64,000 nt of DNA from Olavius sp. associated proteobacterium Delta 1 (GTDB taxonomy: Bacteria > Desulfobacterota > Desulfobacteria > Desulfobacterales > JAFDCJ01). Below the pieces are notes generated by a model. It was not told where the DNA came from, did no database searches, and saw only the letters and a program-made list of their open reading frames with translations. Below, one piece after another: positions 16,337-25,939 of the stretch. Position 1 is the first letter of the stretch, and each line of letters opens with the position of its first letter. The position numbers were made by a program, and so were the translations under genes. The stretch lies in contig CACVKW010000605.1 of the NCBI GenBank assembly GCA_902749685.1, positions 142,305 to 206,304 on the forward strand, given 5' to 3'.

Positions 16337-19300
16337 ATGCGATCGTATAAATTGATTTTTCTGACAATTATGTTGCTGGTTTCCAGCGGCCACGCCCTGG
16401 CGGAAGATTCGACTTATGAATTCAACCTTGATGTCAAAGAATTTCAACTCGAAAATGGTATGCAGTTTCTGGTGGTCGAACGCCCGGCAACTCCGCAGGT
16501 TGCCGTACGACTGGCAATTCGTGCAGGTTCGGCCCTTGAAGAGACCGGAAAAACCGGCATCGCTCACCTGTTGGAGCACATGATGTTCAAAGGGACTAAG
16601 AATTTTGGATCCCTTGACTACAAAAAGGATGAGCAGCTGCAGGCGGGTATTGAAGCCGCCTACCAGACGGTCTTGGAAGAGCAGAGAAAACGCAATCCTG
16701 ATCAGGCATTAACCGAGAAAAAGCGCGCCGAAATGAACGATCTGCGCACGGAAGTTCAAAAAATTTATGTGCCCCAGGTTTTTTCTTCCCAGCTGGGAAG
16801 AAACGGTGCGGTCGGAGTCAATGCGTTCACCAGCAAGGACCAAACCCAGTATGTGGCTTCGGTACCCTCCGATATGCTGGAGCAGTGGTTTTCGATTGTC
16901 AGTGAGCAGCTTTTCGAGCCGGCCTGGCGCGAGTTTTATGTCGAAAAAGAGGTCATTCAGCGGGAATGGGCATTTCGCTATACAAATGACCCCAATGGTG
17001 CTGCCTGGCTGGATCTCAATACTGCGGCCTACACGGCCCACCCCTATCGCAATCCCACTATCGGATGGAAATCCGATATGGAAAAATACAGTACCCGGGA
17101 TGCCATTAGATTTCATAAAACCTTTTATAATCCGTCCAACGCCGTCTGTGTTCTGGTGGGCGATATCACACTGGAAAAGGCCCGGCAACTGGCTGAAATC
17201 TATTTTATACGCTATCCGGCCGGTGAGCGGGCCCCGGAAAAGGTAACCCGGGAACCCGTTCAGCAAGGGCCGCGCCAGAGTATTCGCTATCTGAAAGGCG
17301 CCCGTACCCCCCTGGTTAGAATCGGATTTCATAGTGCTTCTATGGGAACCAAAGATTTTTATGCCCTGGATGCCATGACCATGATTCTCAGCCATGGCCG
17401 CAGCGCCCGCATGACCCAAAACATTATCTATAAAGGTCTGGCGCAGGGAGCCTGGGCCTACAACCCGGATTACCGCTACACGGGGATGATCATTCTGGGC
17501 GGTTCGCCCAATGAACCCGGGATGGTCAAAAAAGAAGGGGTGGGCGAGGAAGAAAAACGCCTTGCCTACCTGAAAGCCTGCCAGGAGCTGGAGGAACTGC
17601 TTCTGTCAGAAGTGGAAAAAATGAAAACCGAACCGGTTTCTGACCGGGAACTTCAGCGCATTAAAAAACTCAATCAGCGTGACTTCATCGATAGGATGCG
17701 CAGTAATGAAAGTCTGGCCGGAACCCTGGCCACTCTGGAGATTCAGGCTGGCTGGCGCTATCTGATGAATTATCTTGAGAAACTGGACACGATCACCCCT
17801 GAGGATATCCGCCAGGCCGCCAACCGGTATATTCAGACTGATAATAAGACCAGTGTTTATGTCATTCCGGGTGGCCGGCCGGACCGTCCGCCTGAGAGCT
17901 ATTCAGAGGTACGTTCAATCACCGGCGGCAGCGCCGTTCAAACAGATCGTCCGTATGATTTTAGCAACGTCTCCAACTATCCGACGCCGGTCGACTGGAA
18001 GCATCCGCTGTCCTTTCAGCGCCATCCCGAAAAAATAGAGTATCCATCAGCGCATAGCCTGGACATCGATAAGAGCAAGGTGTTTTATTTGCCGGACCGG
18101 GAACTGCCGCTGGTGGATTTAACTTTACTCGTTAAAGCCGGTTCGGTAGATGTTGCTGAATCAAAGATCGGTTTAACCAATTTGCTCAATGGCAGCATTA
18201 TTCGAGGCGGTACCGAAAACCACTCACCGGCTGAGCTGGCCCGCGTACTCGACGAAAATGCCATTCGCATCGGTGTCAGCGTCGGTGAGGAGGATACCGT
18301 CATTCAGCTGTCCGTACTCAAAGAAGACTGGCAGGTGGGGTTAAGCCTGTTGCAGGAAGTATTAACGCGGCCGGGATTTGATCCCGGGGTGTTGGAAATT
18401 GTCAAAACCCAGGCCTTGACCGGTCTTAAACGTCAGGGCGGCAACGCACAGGCGATTGCCGGACGCGAAAGAGAGATCTGGCACTTTAAGGGGCATCCAT
18501 ATGGCCGCGATCCGCTGGCGGGAATGCAAACGATTCCCACCATATCCAGCGCGGACCTGAAACGATTTTTAAGAGAATATATGGTTTCATCCAACCTCGT
18601 TGCGGCTGTTGCCGGTGATATCGATAAAAAGGATGTCATTGCCGGCTTAAGCCACTTTTTTAAAGCCTTGCCACAAACCCGCGCGCCGGTGCGAAATCTG
18701 ACTGATCCCGCAGAAACACAGCCGGTTTTAGCCTTAATCCACAAACCCGGACAGGTACAGTCTCAGATCGCCATGAGCCTGCCCAGCGTTAAACGCACCC
18801 ACCCGGATTACTGGAAAATAAACCTTTTAATGAGCATCTTTGGCGGCAATGATTCATTGATGTACACCCGCTTGCGGGACGATCTCGGATTAGTGTATTC
18901 CGCCGGATTTTTCGAGACATACAAATGGTCGGCAGGTATACTGATCGGTTACATCGGCTGCAAAGGGGACAAAACCGTGCCGGCACTTGCCGAGACGATC
19001 AAGATCATGAATTCGTTGCATCGGGATGTCCCGCGCCAGGAACTTGAGCAAAAACGACTCGATGCCTTGAACAGTTTTGTATTCAATGTGGACACCCCTG
19101 CTGACCTGGTAGAGGTATATGCCCGCTATTTCATGCGCAACGAGCCCCTTGATACCCTGGGTAAAATTCAAGATGCATTTTTCAATGCCGACCGCGACGA
19201 TCTGCAACAACTGGCCCGGGAATATCTCGACCCACAGAAAATACAGATTTTTGTGGTGGGAGACAAATTAACCAAAGTTAAAAACGATAGCGGTGATGAA

Positions 19301-19375
19301 TTGACCCTGGAGATGCATCTGATGCAGCTGGCACAATCGCTTGGCTTGCCCTATCAGGAGTTGGAGTTGAGGTAA
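16337..19375 (+). CDS. secreted M16-family zinc peptidase (two-domain)
   Basis: A 1012-residue insulinase-type peptidase. Residues 1-22 are a signal peptide (LIFLTIMLLVSSGHALA), so it acts in the periplasm or outer membrane. The inverted zinc motif HLLEH is at residues 77-81, with the downstream Glu probably in VEKEVIQREW (about 205-215). The N-terminal half (about 35-500) is the catalytic M16 unit; the C-terminal half (about 560-1000) is the non-catalytic M16 partner with LGLVYSAGFFETY. About 60 extra residues after the zinc motif (YKKDEQLQAGIEAAY, EEQRKRNPDQALTEKKRAEM) form a charged helical insert. AGGAG precedes the ATG. It is monocistronic. Confidence 0.92.
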   Translation: MRSYKLIFLTIMLLVSSGHALAEDSTYEFNLDVKEFQLENGMQFLVVERPATPQVAVRLAIRAGSALEETGKTGIAHLLEHMMFKGTKNFGSLDYKKDEQLQAGIEAAYQTVLEEQRKRNPDQALTEKKRAEMNDLRTEVQKIYVPQVFSSQLGRNGAVGVNAFTSKDQTQYVASVPSDMLEQWFSIVSEQLFEPAWREFYVEKEVIQREWAFRYTNDPNGAAWLDLNTAAYTAHPYRNPTIGWKSDMEKYSTRDAIRFHKTFYNPSNAVCVLVGDITLEKARQLAEIYFIRYPAGERAPEKVTREPVQQGPRQSIRYLKGARTPLVRIGFHSASMGTKDFYALDAMTMILSHGRSARMTQNIIYKGLAQGAWAYNPDYRYTGMIILGGSPNEPGMVKKEGVGEEEKRLAYLKACQELEELLLSEVEKMKTEPVSDRELQRIKKLNQRDFIDRMRSNESLAGTLATLEIQAGWRYLMNYLEKLDTITPEDIRQAANRYIQTDNKTSVYVIPGGRPDRPPESYSEVRSITGGSAVQTDRPYDFSNVSNYPTPVDWKHPLSFQRHPEKIEYPSAHSLDIDKSKVFYLPDRELPLVDLTLLVKAGSVDVAESKIGLTNLLNGSIIRGGTENHSPAELARVLDENAIRIGVSVGEEDTVIQLSVLKEDWQVGLSLLQEVLTRPGFDPGVLEIVKTQALTGLKRQGGNAQAIAGREREIWHFKGHPYGRDPLAGMQTIPTISSADLKRFLREYMVSSNLVAAVAGDIDKKDVIAGLSHFFKALPQTRAPVRNLTDPAETQPVLALIHKPGQVQSQIAMSLPSVKRTHPDYWKINLLMSIFGGNDSLMYTRLRDDLGLVYSAGFFETYKWSAGILIGYIGCKGDKTVPALAETIKIMNSLHRDVPRQELEQKRLDALNSFVFNVDTPADLVEVYARYFMRNEPLDTLGKIQDAFFNADRDDLQQLAREYLDPQKIQIFVVGDKLTKVKNDSGDELTLEMHLMQLAQSLGLPYQELELR

Positions 19376-19916
19376 GCAATCATTCATTGAATGTCCAAAG
19401 GTTCGGAGTATCTCTAGCGGTAGAAAATCTTCTAAAATTATAAAATCCCAAATTTCAAGCGCCAAATCACAAATAAATCTCAAATTTCAAGATTCAATGA
19501 CCAAAACTGATTGTCGATTAGAATGCGGTTAAGCATAATCTAAATTTGATCATTTTGTTTGGAATTTTGAAATTGAGCCATTGGGATTTGCCCTTCGACC
19601 GGGCTCAGGGTGGTGAGCTTGTCGAACCATTTGTAATTTGTATTTTGGTGCTTGGGATTTTCATGGTGATTGGTAGAATTTTGACTTTCGCAGCATTGGT
19701 TCATTACTTAGTTATAGAACGTTACCTTCGCTCCTCTGCAACTCAAACTTGTATCCAGCCCCGTGATATGATATATTGGCTTAATTAATTTTCTCACCAT
19801 TTCCGAGTACTTTTGGGCTGGACTCCCGTCCTTGGCTTTTGCAACTGGTGCCGCGCGCTTCGCAGGGCTAAACATGCGAGGTAAGAAGCATCGCTCACAC
19901 CATAAGGTTCCAACAG
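19376..19916. other. intergenic repeat-rich region upstream of the hybrid kinase
   Basis: No gene supported. It holds AAATCCCAAATTTCAAG-type text and the second, inverted copy of the 28-bp repeat at 19602-19629. In the kinase reading frame a TAA at 19869 excludes an upstream start, so the kinase really begins at 19917. Confidence 0.5.
19602..19629 (-). repeat. 28-bp dispersed repeat, copy 2
   Basis: Exact reverse complement of 6320-6347 over 28 bases, with the same CAAAT-type flank on one side. Lies in the spacer between the M16 peptidase and the hybrid kinase genes. Confidence 0.6.
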
Positions 19917-22733
19917 ATGGAAGAATATGTCTGGATTTCCAATGTGGCCCACGATCCTGTCTTTAGCGGTCGCTCCCATCCGATACTGCTTCGCCTGGCT
20001 GAACATTATAACGTTAAAATATCGACTGCCGGTCCGGATAATTCCGATACCGATTCTTATGTAAAGGCGGTCTACGATGCGGTTCAGCGCAAGATCGCCG
20101 GCCTGATGATTGTCGGCTGGGGAGATGGCGAAGTGATTCCCGCTGTTGATGCGGCCGTAAAAAATGGGATTCCCGTCGTCTGTGTCGACCGAGATATCCC
20201 CCGGAGCAAACGGCATGCCTATGTCGGAACCGATTGGTACCGCATGGGATCCACCATGGCCGACAATCTGGCAGCTTCAATGAAAAAGAAGGGCAAGGTA
20301 CTAGTGCTAGGGGCGTTTGATCTGGATAGTGTTAAGGTCGGCATCCAGGGGTTCCGGCAGCAAATCGCCCGTTATTCCGATATCGAAGTGCTGGCACCGG
20401 TTGATAAACCGGCTGCAGAATTCGATTTGACCGATTCCGTTGTTGCCGCCTATCTGCGTGACCACAGCGATTTGAATGGTATTGTGGGCTTTGATGGAAA
20501 CTGCGGCTCTGTTGTAGTAAGCGTTCTTGAAGAGATGAATCTGATCGGGACCGTGAAGTTAATTTGTATTGATGCGGATGCTCCTCAGTTTCATCTCGTT
20601 AGATCCGGGGCGATCGATGCGGCCTTTTACCAGAAATGTGAAGTCTCTACCTATTTAGCCTTTCAGCTGCTTCATGATTTTAACCACGGATCCAGGGCGA
20701 CCGGCTATACCCCGGGATCTATCAATATCCCCGGCAATATCGACACCGGCTTTATTATTGTTACCAAAAACAATATTGACTCCTTTGACTCGGAGATCGG
20801 GCTGGATCAGGCAGTTCAGCACCACGAGTTATCCCAGCAGCTGTCCCTGATATCTTCGATGATTGAAAATGTGGAGGAACTTGCGATTGCCGCCGACCTT
20901 CACGGGAAGATTGTGTATGCCAATGCCGCCAGTTTGCGCTTTTGCGGCTATAAGAAAAAAGAGCTGGTGGGGCTGAGTATAGATGATATATTTGATTTCA
21001 CCACCATGCAAAGAATGCAAATAAACAACTGCCTCGAAGATGAGACCTCCAAAAATTTCGAAGCCACTGCGGTTAGAAATGACGGGTCTTTATTTCCGGT
21101 CAATATCAGTGTTTCGCCGTTGCGATCGGAGACAACTGCCCGAGGGGTTGCTATTATTTCCACCAACATCAGTGAACGCAATCGATCGAGAAAAGCGTTG
21201 ATCGATTCCCATGTTCGGTTTCTGACGGTTTTGGACAGTATCGATGCTGATATTTATGTAGCGGACATGGATAATTATGAAATCCTTTTAATCAACAGGC
21301 ATATGCGCGAAAGCTTTGGCGAGAATTTGGTCGGCAAAACCTGCTATGAGGTGTTTCGGAACGAAGCCGGTCCCTGCGGCAATTGTACCAACGCTCAATT
21401 GGTGGATTCCAACGGAAAACCGGCCGGGCCGTGTGTCTGGGAAGGAATGAATTCCATCACCGGCCAGTGGTATATCAATTATGATCGTGCCATTAAGTGG
21501 GTGGACGGTCGATTGGTCCGCCTGCAAATTGCGACTGATATTACACGCATCAAAGATCTCGAAAAAGAAAGCCTGCGCATCCAGGCTCAACTGCAGCAGG
21601 CCCAAAAAATGGAGGCCATCGGGACTCTGGCCGGAGGCATCGCCCATGATTTTAATAATATTCTGTCGGCGGTTATCGGTTATACCGAAATCGTATTGGG
21701 GGATGTCGCTGAAAGCAGTTCGCAACACCGAAATTTACAGGAAGTGCTAAAAGCCGGCAACCGCGCACGGGATCTGGTCAATCAGATCCTGATGTTCAGC
21801 CGCCAGACGGAAAAGGAGTTAAAGCCGGTACAGATAAACCAGATTGTCATCGAAACCCTTAAATTATTGCGGGCCTCATTGCCGACAACCATTACAATCG
21901 AGCCCAACCTGCGGAGTAATTCGGCGGTTCTGGCTGACCCAACTCAAATTCATCAGGTGATGATGAATCTATGCACCAATGCCGCCCATGCGATGAGGGA
22001 AATGGGCGGTCTGTTGAAAATTGAACTCTCCGACACCGACCTTGACGGCAGCATAATTGAACAGCATCCGTATTTATCGGCCGGAACTTATATTAAACTG
22101 CGGGTCAGCGATTCCGGACACGGGATGGAGAAAAAAATCGCCGACCGCATTTTTGATCCTTTTTTTACAACGAAAGAACGTGGCGAGGGTACCGGCATGG
22201 GACTCGCCGTGGTGCTGGGTATTGTAAAAAGCCACGGCGGCACCATAACTGTGGAAAGTACTATCGACCAGGGGTCCAAATTTGATGTGTTTCTACCCGT
22301 AATCGAACTTGAAGCGGACACTGAAATCAGACCGAAAGTTATCATGCCCACCGGCACTGAACAGGTTCTTTTTGTCGATGATGAAAAAGCTCTCGTGGAA
22401 TTAGGTTTCCAGATTCTGGAACGCCTGGGCTATCACGTCACCACCCGGACCAGCAGCGTCGAAGCGTTAGAGCTGTTTATGGCCCAGCCCGATAAATTTG
22501 ATCTCGTCATAACCGATATGACCATGCCGAACATGACCGGTGATGAGTTAGCCGCCAAAATGATGGAAATCCGGGCCGATATTCCGGTGATCTTATGCAC
22601 CGGCTACAGTGAGCGGATCTCCAAAGATATGGCCCATAAGATTGGCATTAAGGAATTTGTCCTTAAACCCATCATCATGAGCGATATGGCGTTAACGGTG
22701 CGGAAAGTGCTGGATGAATGTAACCCCAATTAA
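19917..22733 (+). CDS. hybrid histidine kinase with sugar-binding-type sensor, PAS domains and receiver
   Basis: A 938-residue sensor kinase. Residues about 5-290 resemble a ribose-type substrate-binding protein (Peripla_BP_4: GLMIVGWGDGEVIPAVDAAV, VGTDWYRMGSTMADNL, LNGIVGFDGNCG), then PAS domains at about 310-420 and 430-545 (the second with Cys residues in EAGPCGNC). HisKA follows with phospho-acceptor His577 in GGIAHDFNNIL, then HATPase (FTTKERGEGTGMGLAVV), and a C-terminal receiver with phospho-Asp867 (ITDMTMPNMTG). There is no signal peptide and no membrane helix, and an in-frame stop 48 bases upstream rules out a longer N-terminus, so the binding domain is cytosolic. No response regulator gene is adjacent. 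Confidence 0.88.
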   Translation: MEEYVWISNVAHDPVFSGRSHPILLRLAEHYNVKISTAGPDNSDTDSYVKAVYDAVQRKIAGLMIVGWGDGEVIPAVDAAVKNGIPVVCVDRDIPRSKRHAYVGTDWYRMGSTMADNLAASMKKKGKVLVLGAFDLDSVKVGIQGFRQQIARYSDIEVLAPVDKPAAEFDLTDSVVAAYLRDHSDLNGIVGFDGNCGSVVVSVLEEMNLIGTVKLICIDADAPQFHLVRSGAIDAAFYQKCEVSTYLAFQLLHDFNHGSRATGYTPGSINIPGNIDTGFIIVTKNNIDSFDSEIGLDQAVQHHELSQQLSLISSMIENVEELAIAADLHGKIVYANAASLRFCGYKKKELVGLSIDDIFDFTTMQRMQINNCLEDETSKNFEATAVRNDGSLFPVNISVSPLRSETTARGVAIISTNISERNRSRKALIDSHVRFLTVLDSIDADIYVADMDNYEILLINRHMRESFGENLVGKTCYEVFRNEAGPCGNCTNAQLVDSNGKPAGPCVWEGMNSITGQWYINYDRAIKWVDGRLVRLQIATDITRIKDLEKESLRIQAQLQQAQKMEAIGTLAGGIAHDFNNILSAVIGYTEIVLGDVAESSSQHRNLQEVLKAGNRARDLVNQILMFSRQTEKELKPVQINQIVIETLKLLRASLPTTITIEPNLRSNSAVLADPTQIHQVMMNLCTNAAHAMREMGGLLKIELSDTDLDGSIIEQHPYLSAGTYIKLRVSDSGHGMEKKIADRIFDPFFTTKERGEGTGMGLAVVLGIVKSHGGTITVESTIDQGSKFDVFLPVIELEADTEIRPKVIMPTGTEQVLFVDDEKALVELGFQILERLGYHVTTRTSSVEALELFMAQPDKFDLVITDMTMPNMTGDELAAKMMEIRADIPVILCTGYSERISKDMAHKIGIKEFVLKPIIMSDMALTVRKVLDECNPN

Positions 22734-22819
22734 TCCGCCCTGCAAAATAGCCTGGTGAAATTTTGCGAGCTTTTTTGTGAATTTTGAAGAATGGTGTTAC
22801 ATTGAAACTCCACGGATTA

Positions 22820-23515
22820 ATGAAACCGATGATCATTACCGCCAGCCGGCCATATTTTGCCCCCTTCCCCGGGTTTTTTTTAAAAGCACACCTTGCCGAA
22901 ATCTTAATAATTCTCGATGATATTCAATTTCCCCGGGGAACCACCTGGATTACCCGCAACCGCTTCAAAAACGACCAGGGTGCCTGGTGGATGACAATTC
23001 CCGTCTGGAAGAAAGGACGGGGGCTGCAGACCATAAATGATGTCCGCATTTCTCGTGAAGGTCGATGGGTCCATAAACATCTGACGGGCCTGAAACATGC
23101 TTACGCCAATGCACCCTATTTTGCCGACCATCAGCAGTTTTTGGACGATATCTTTGCTGCCGGTTCTGACCGGCTGATTGATTTTAACCTGATGATAATC
23201 CGGCATCTTATGCTGAATCTGGGGGTTGACACTGAAATCCGGCGACTCTCCGAGCTGAATATCAAGGCCGCGGGAGACCGGTTGCTGATTGAAATATGTC
23301 GCTATTTCGATGCTTCAGTGTATCTGGCGCCGGGCGTAGCTGCCCGGCATCTTAATCCCGATCATTTTGAGAAAGCCGGCATCGAACTGCGTCCGGTTAC
23401 CTCCCGATCCCCTGTCTATCCGCAACTGTGGGGTAAATTTATCGCCGATCTTACATCGTTTGATCTGCTGTTTAATTGCGGGCCCAAGGCCCGCGACATC
23501 ATGCTGGCGGATTGA
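22820..23515 (+). CDS. WbqC-like family protein
   Basis: A protein of 231 residues if it starts at the ATG at 22820; a TTG at 22784 in frame would add 12 residues. The family signature is clear: IITASRPYFAPFPGFFLKAH near the start, LDDIQFPRGTTWITRNRFK (about 34-52) and, later, YLAPGVAARHL and PVYPQLWGKFIADLTSFDLL. WbqC-like proteins are found with O-antigen and surface polysaccharide genes, and some are thought to transfer or modify amino sugars, but the reaction is not established. It lies 86 bases after the hybrid kinase on the same strand. No other polysaccharide genes are near. Confidence 0.82.
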   Translation: MKPMIITASRPYFAPFPGFFLKAHLAEILIILDDIQFPRGTTWITRNRFKNDQGAWWMTIPVWKKGRGLQTINDVRISREGRWVHKHLTGLKHAYANAPYFADHQQFLDDIFAAGSDRLIDFNLMIIRHLMLNLGVDTEIRRLSELNIKAAGDRLLIEICRYFDASVYLAPGVAARHLNPDHFEKAGIELRPVTSRSPVYPQLWGKFIADLTSFDLLFNCGPKARDIMLAD

Positions 23516-23741
23516 CGTGATTCTTGCCTTGAGCCCAAATATCAATTTTAAGGGCCTATAATGGAGGAAAGCCGAAGCCGGATTTGTCTGGCGTCAGTTG
23601 GAGAAAGTTACCGGTTGCGAGCATTCCCGGATATTCTCTAAAAATCCTTGCGATATCAATCTAAAACCTGATAATTTAGCAGTATCCAATTAATCCGTCC
23701 TGAAAAACGATAGTCGCTTCAAAACATCAGGATATACCAAA

Positions 23742-24314
23742 ATGCTTAAATTCATCCCCGGCATACTGATTTTGCAAGTCATCACAATTGCTTTGGTGCT
23801 GATAGCCCCGGCCGATCTGGCACACTGGGGCTGGCTGCGGCTGGCAATTCCAGTTCTGATCGCAGGTTTTTTGACCGCGTTCTGGTTTGGTTCGATAGCC
23901 GCTCATCAGCGCAAAGATGAAATCAGCCGCTTGAAAGAATACCACGCCAAAGAGCGCGAAACCATCCGTGTCAAGGCCGAGCGTGCCAAGACCAGATTGG
24001 TAAAACAGACACATCGCAAAACACTGCTGGAGACGCGGCGCTCATCAAGGCGTGCCAATCTCAAGATCGGGCTGGCATTTGCGGGTGCGGCAGGGGTGGG
24101 TGGGGTGCTAATCTTGACCCAGTTTATGTCATTGGGATTGCTGATGCTGACCACCGCCGGTGGCGCGTTGGGCGGCTATTTGCTGCGTGTTCGGCAGGAG
24201 AAAAGCAAGCTGCCACAGCCCCCTAGCGACCAGGATATGCTGCCTATCATCCATGTGAAGCATGATAAGACAAAACAACTCCTCTCAGAAACAAGCGCCG
24301 AGCGTGATAAATAA
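23742..24314 (+). CDS. integral membrane protein with a basic coiled-coil loop, unknown
   Basis: A 190-residue protein with two hydrophobic helices at the N-terminus (about 4-23 and 29-50), a long basic helical stretch (about 57-105, KEYHAKERETIRVKAERAKT then TRRSSRRANLK) and two more helices (about 108-126 and 130-147) followed by a polar tail. The glycine-rich third and fourth helices (GLAFAGAAGVGGVLILTQF) suggest tight packing. I know no named family. The gene converges on exonuclease I with only 12 bases between the stops, so transcription terminates in opposing frames. Confidence 0.6.
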   Translation: MLKFIPGILILQVITIALVLIAPADLAHWGWLRLAIPVLIAGFLTAFWFGSIAAHQRKDEISRLKEYHAKERETIRVKAERAKTRLVKQTHRKTLLETRRSSRRANLKIGLAFAGAAGVGGVLILTQFMSLGLLMLTTAGGALGGYLLRVRQEKSKLPQPPSDQDMLPIIHVKHDKTKQLLSETSAERDK

Positions 24315-24326
24315 TCAGTGATACTT

Positions 24327-25799
24327 TCATTTATCCCCAAAATTAATCAGTGCTTGTCCGTGGTGATCCGTGTCCATTTTGAATTGAGTCTGGATATAAT
24401 CCTCGAGGTCTTCAAGCAGCCGCAGTTGATTGCGATCAAACTCGTTGGATTGTTTGAGGCGCTTGATTTCAACCAGAGCATCTTTCGGGGTTGTGCGCCG
24501 TTGATCACGATAATCGACCAGCGCATCCTTTTGCCGGGGGGGATTGATGCGCTTCATATACTGATTGAACTCCGATGCACATTCGGCCTGAAACCGTTCC
24601 GGATAATTTCTGAATAGAATTCGTCCGGCCAGGACGCGTGCATCAGGGCTTGCAAACTGATCAATCAGATCCGCCTTTTTTTCCAGGGAAACTTCCTGAA
24701 AATTGCGGCATAATTTTTCATCGGCCCGCGAGTAGAATCCGATTTGGTATAGTGCGGCATCGGCATCCAAATTTGGAATAAACGGGTAGCGATAGGTCCG
24801 GTAGTAATTTACGATCTGTTCAAAAACCTCCTGATTGTTCTGTAACCAGATCAAATTTTCTTTGAATAGCGCAATGCGTTCATCACCGATTCGGATCCAG
24901 TAGCGATCATGGGGCGGCAACAATATTGCCGGCTCCCCCAGCCGTTTGCGGATGACCCAGGTGGTTTCCGCAATGGACTGCGGGGTGGTTTCGCGAAGCT
25001 GGGGCTGATCCATGCGCAGCCATAAGGTTTGATTCGAGTACGGGATGGATTCTCCGATTGATATGACCGGAATCTGATAATTTTGACGCGGCCCGTATTC
25101 TCCGCTGATCATCAATCCCTTGCGATGATCGCCGGCACCGCTTTCAAAGGCAATCGGCAGCTCATTCATCCGATGGGCGTCGGTTTCCTTATCAAAGTAG
25201 CCTTCCAAATACTGCCACATCTGCTTTTCTGCCAAAAAACGCCGGGCCAGTTCAATTGTCGTTTCAACATCGACCAGGGCTTCATGGGATTGTCCGGTTA
25301 CCATACGGTTGACTGATCCCAGATGCTCCAGCTTTAAGGATGGTTTACCGTTAATTTCAGGCCAGGTCAAGACCTGCCTTTTGTAAAGCCAGTAAATGAT
25401 GGCAATCGGATATAAATCCATGCGGCGACAGCCGTCGCGGTATTGGTGCGTATAGGGGGGCAAAAGATTTCTGTGAAATGAGAATCGCAGGAATTCATCA
25501 TCAAATCCCAATGTGTTGTAACCGAGGCTGATGGTATCCGGTTCATTTAACAACCGGTGGATCTGCCGGGTGGCCTCGTACTCGCACAGACCATTGGCAA
25601 GATCGGACATGGGAATGCGATTGGTTAATATTGCCAGGGGCGATGGTATGATGTCCGGCCGCAACTTGACTTTGATGTCATGGCGGTTGATTTCTTTCAG
25701 TCGATGGTCCGTGCGGATGGCGGCAAACTGCAATACCTGATCATAGGCCTTACTTAGCCCCGTGGATTCTATATCGTAAAATAGATAGCTGATGGTCAT
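24327..25799 (-). CDS. sbcB: exodeoxyribonuclease I
   Basis: A 490-residue DEDDh 3'-5' single-strand exonuclease that works in mismatch repair and recombination. Exonuclease motifs: ExoI with Asp/Glu in FYDIESTGLSKAYDQVLQFA (about residues 7-26), ExoII in LGYNTLGFDDEFLR (about 92-105, Asp), and ExoIII in GQSHEALVDVETTIELARR (about 171-189; His/Asp). After it lie the SH3-like and helical accessory domains of the ExoI family (ending with the ELRLLEDLEDYIQTQ-like region). Length is close to the E. coli enzyme (475). It is monocistronic and convergent with the membrane-protein gene. Confidence 0.92.
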   Translation of the reverse strand: MTISYLFYDIESTGLSKAYDQVLQFAAIRTDHRLKEINRHDIKVKLRPDIIPSPLAILTNRIPMSDLANGLCEYEATRQIHRLLNEPDTISLGYNTLGFDDEFLRFSFHRNLLPPYTHQYRDGCRRMDLYPIAIIYWLYKRQVLTWPEINGKPSLKLEHLGSVNRMVTGQSHEALVDVETTIELARRFLAEKQMWQYLEGYFDKETDAHRMNELPIAFESGAGDHRKGLMISGEYGPRQNYQIPVISIGESIPYSNQTLWLRMDQPQLRETTPQSIAETTWVIRKRLGEPAILLPPHDRYWIRIGDERIALFKENLIWLQNNQEVFEQIVNYYRTYRYPFIPNLDADAALYQIGFYSRADEKLCRNFQEVSLEKKADLIDQFASPDARVLAGRILFRNYPERFQAECASEFNQYMKRINPPRQKDALVDYRDQRRTTPKDALVEIKRLKQSNEFDRNQLRLLEDLEDYIQTQFKMDTDHHGQALINFGDK

Positions 25800-25939
25800 G
25801 AGACAACAATGCTTGTGTCGTAAATATTGATGATACCAAAATCAGCAATCCACATGGATTTGTCAAGGTTAAAAATGCGCTGCAAGCAGATAAGGAAATG
25901 GGAATCAGATAATTATTTAGTTAAATGGCCGGACCCCGT

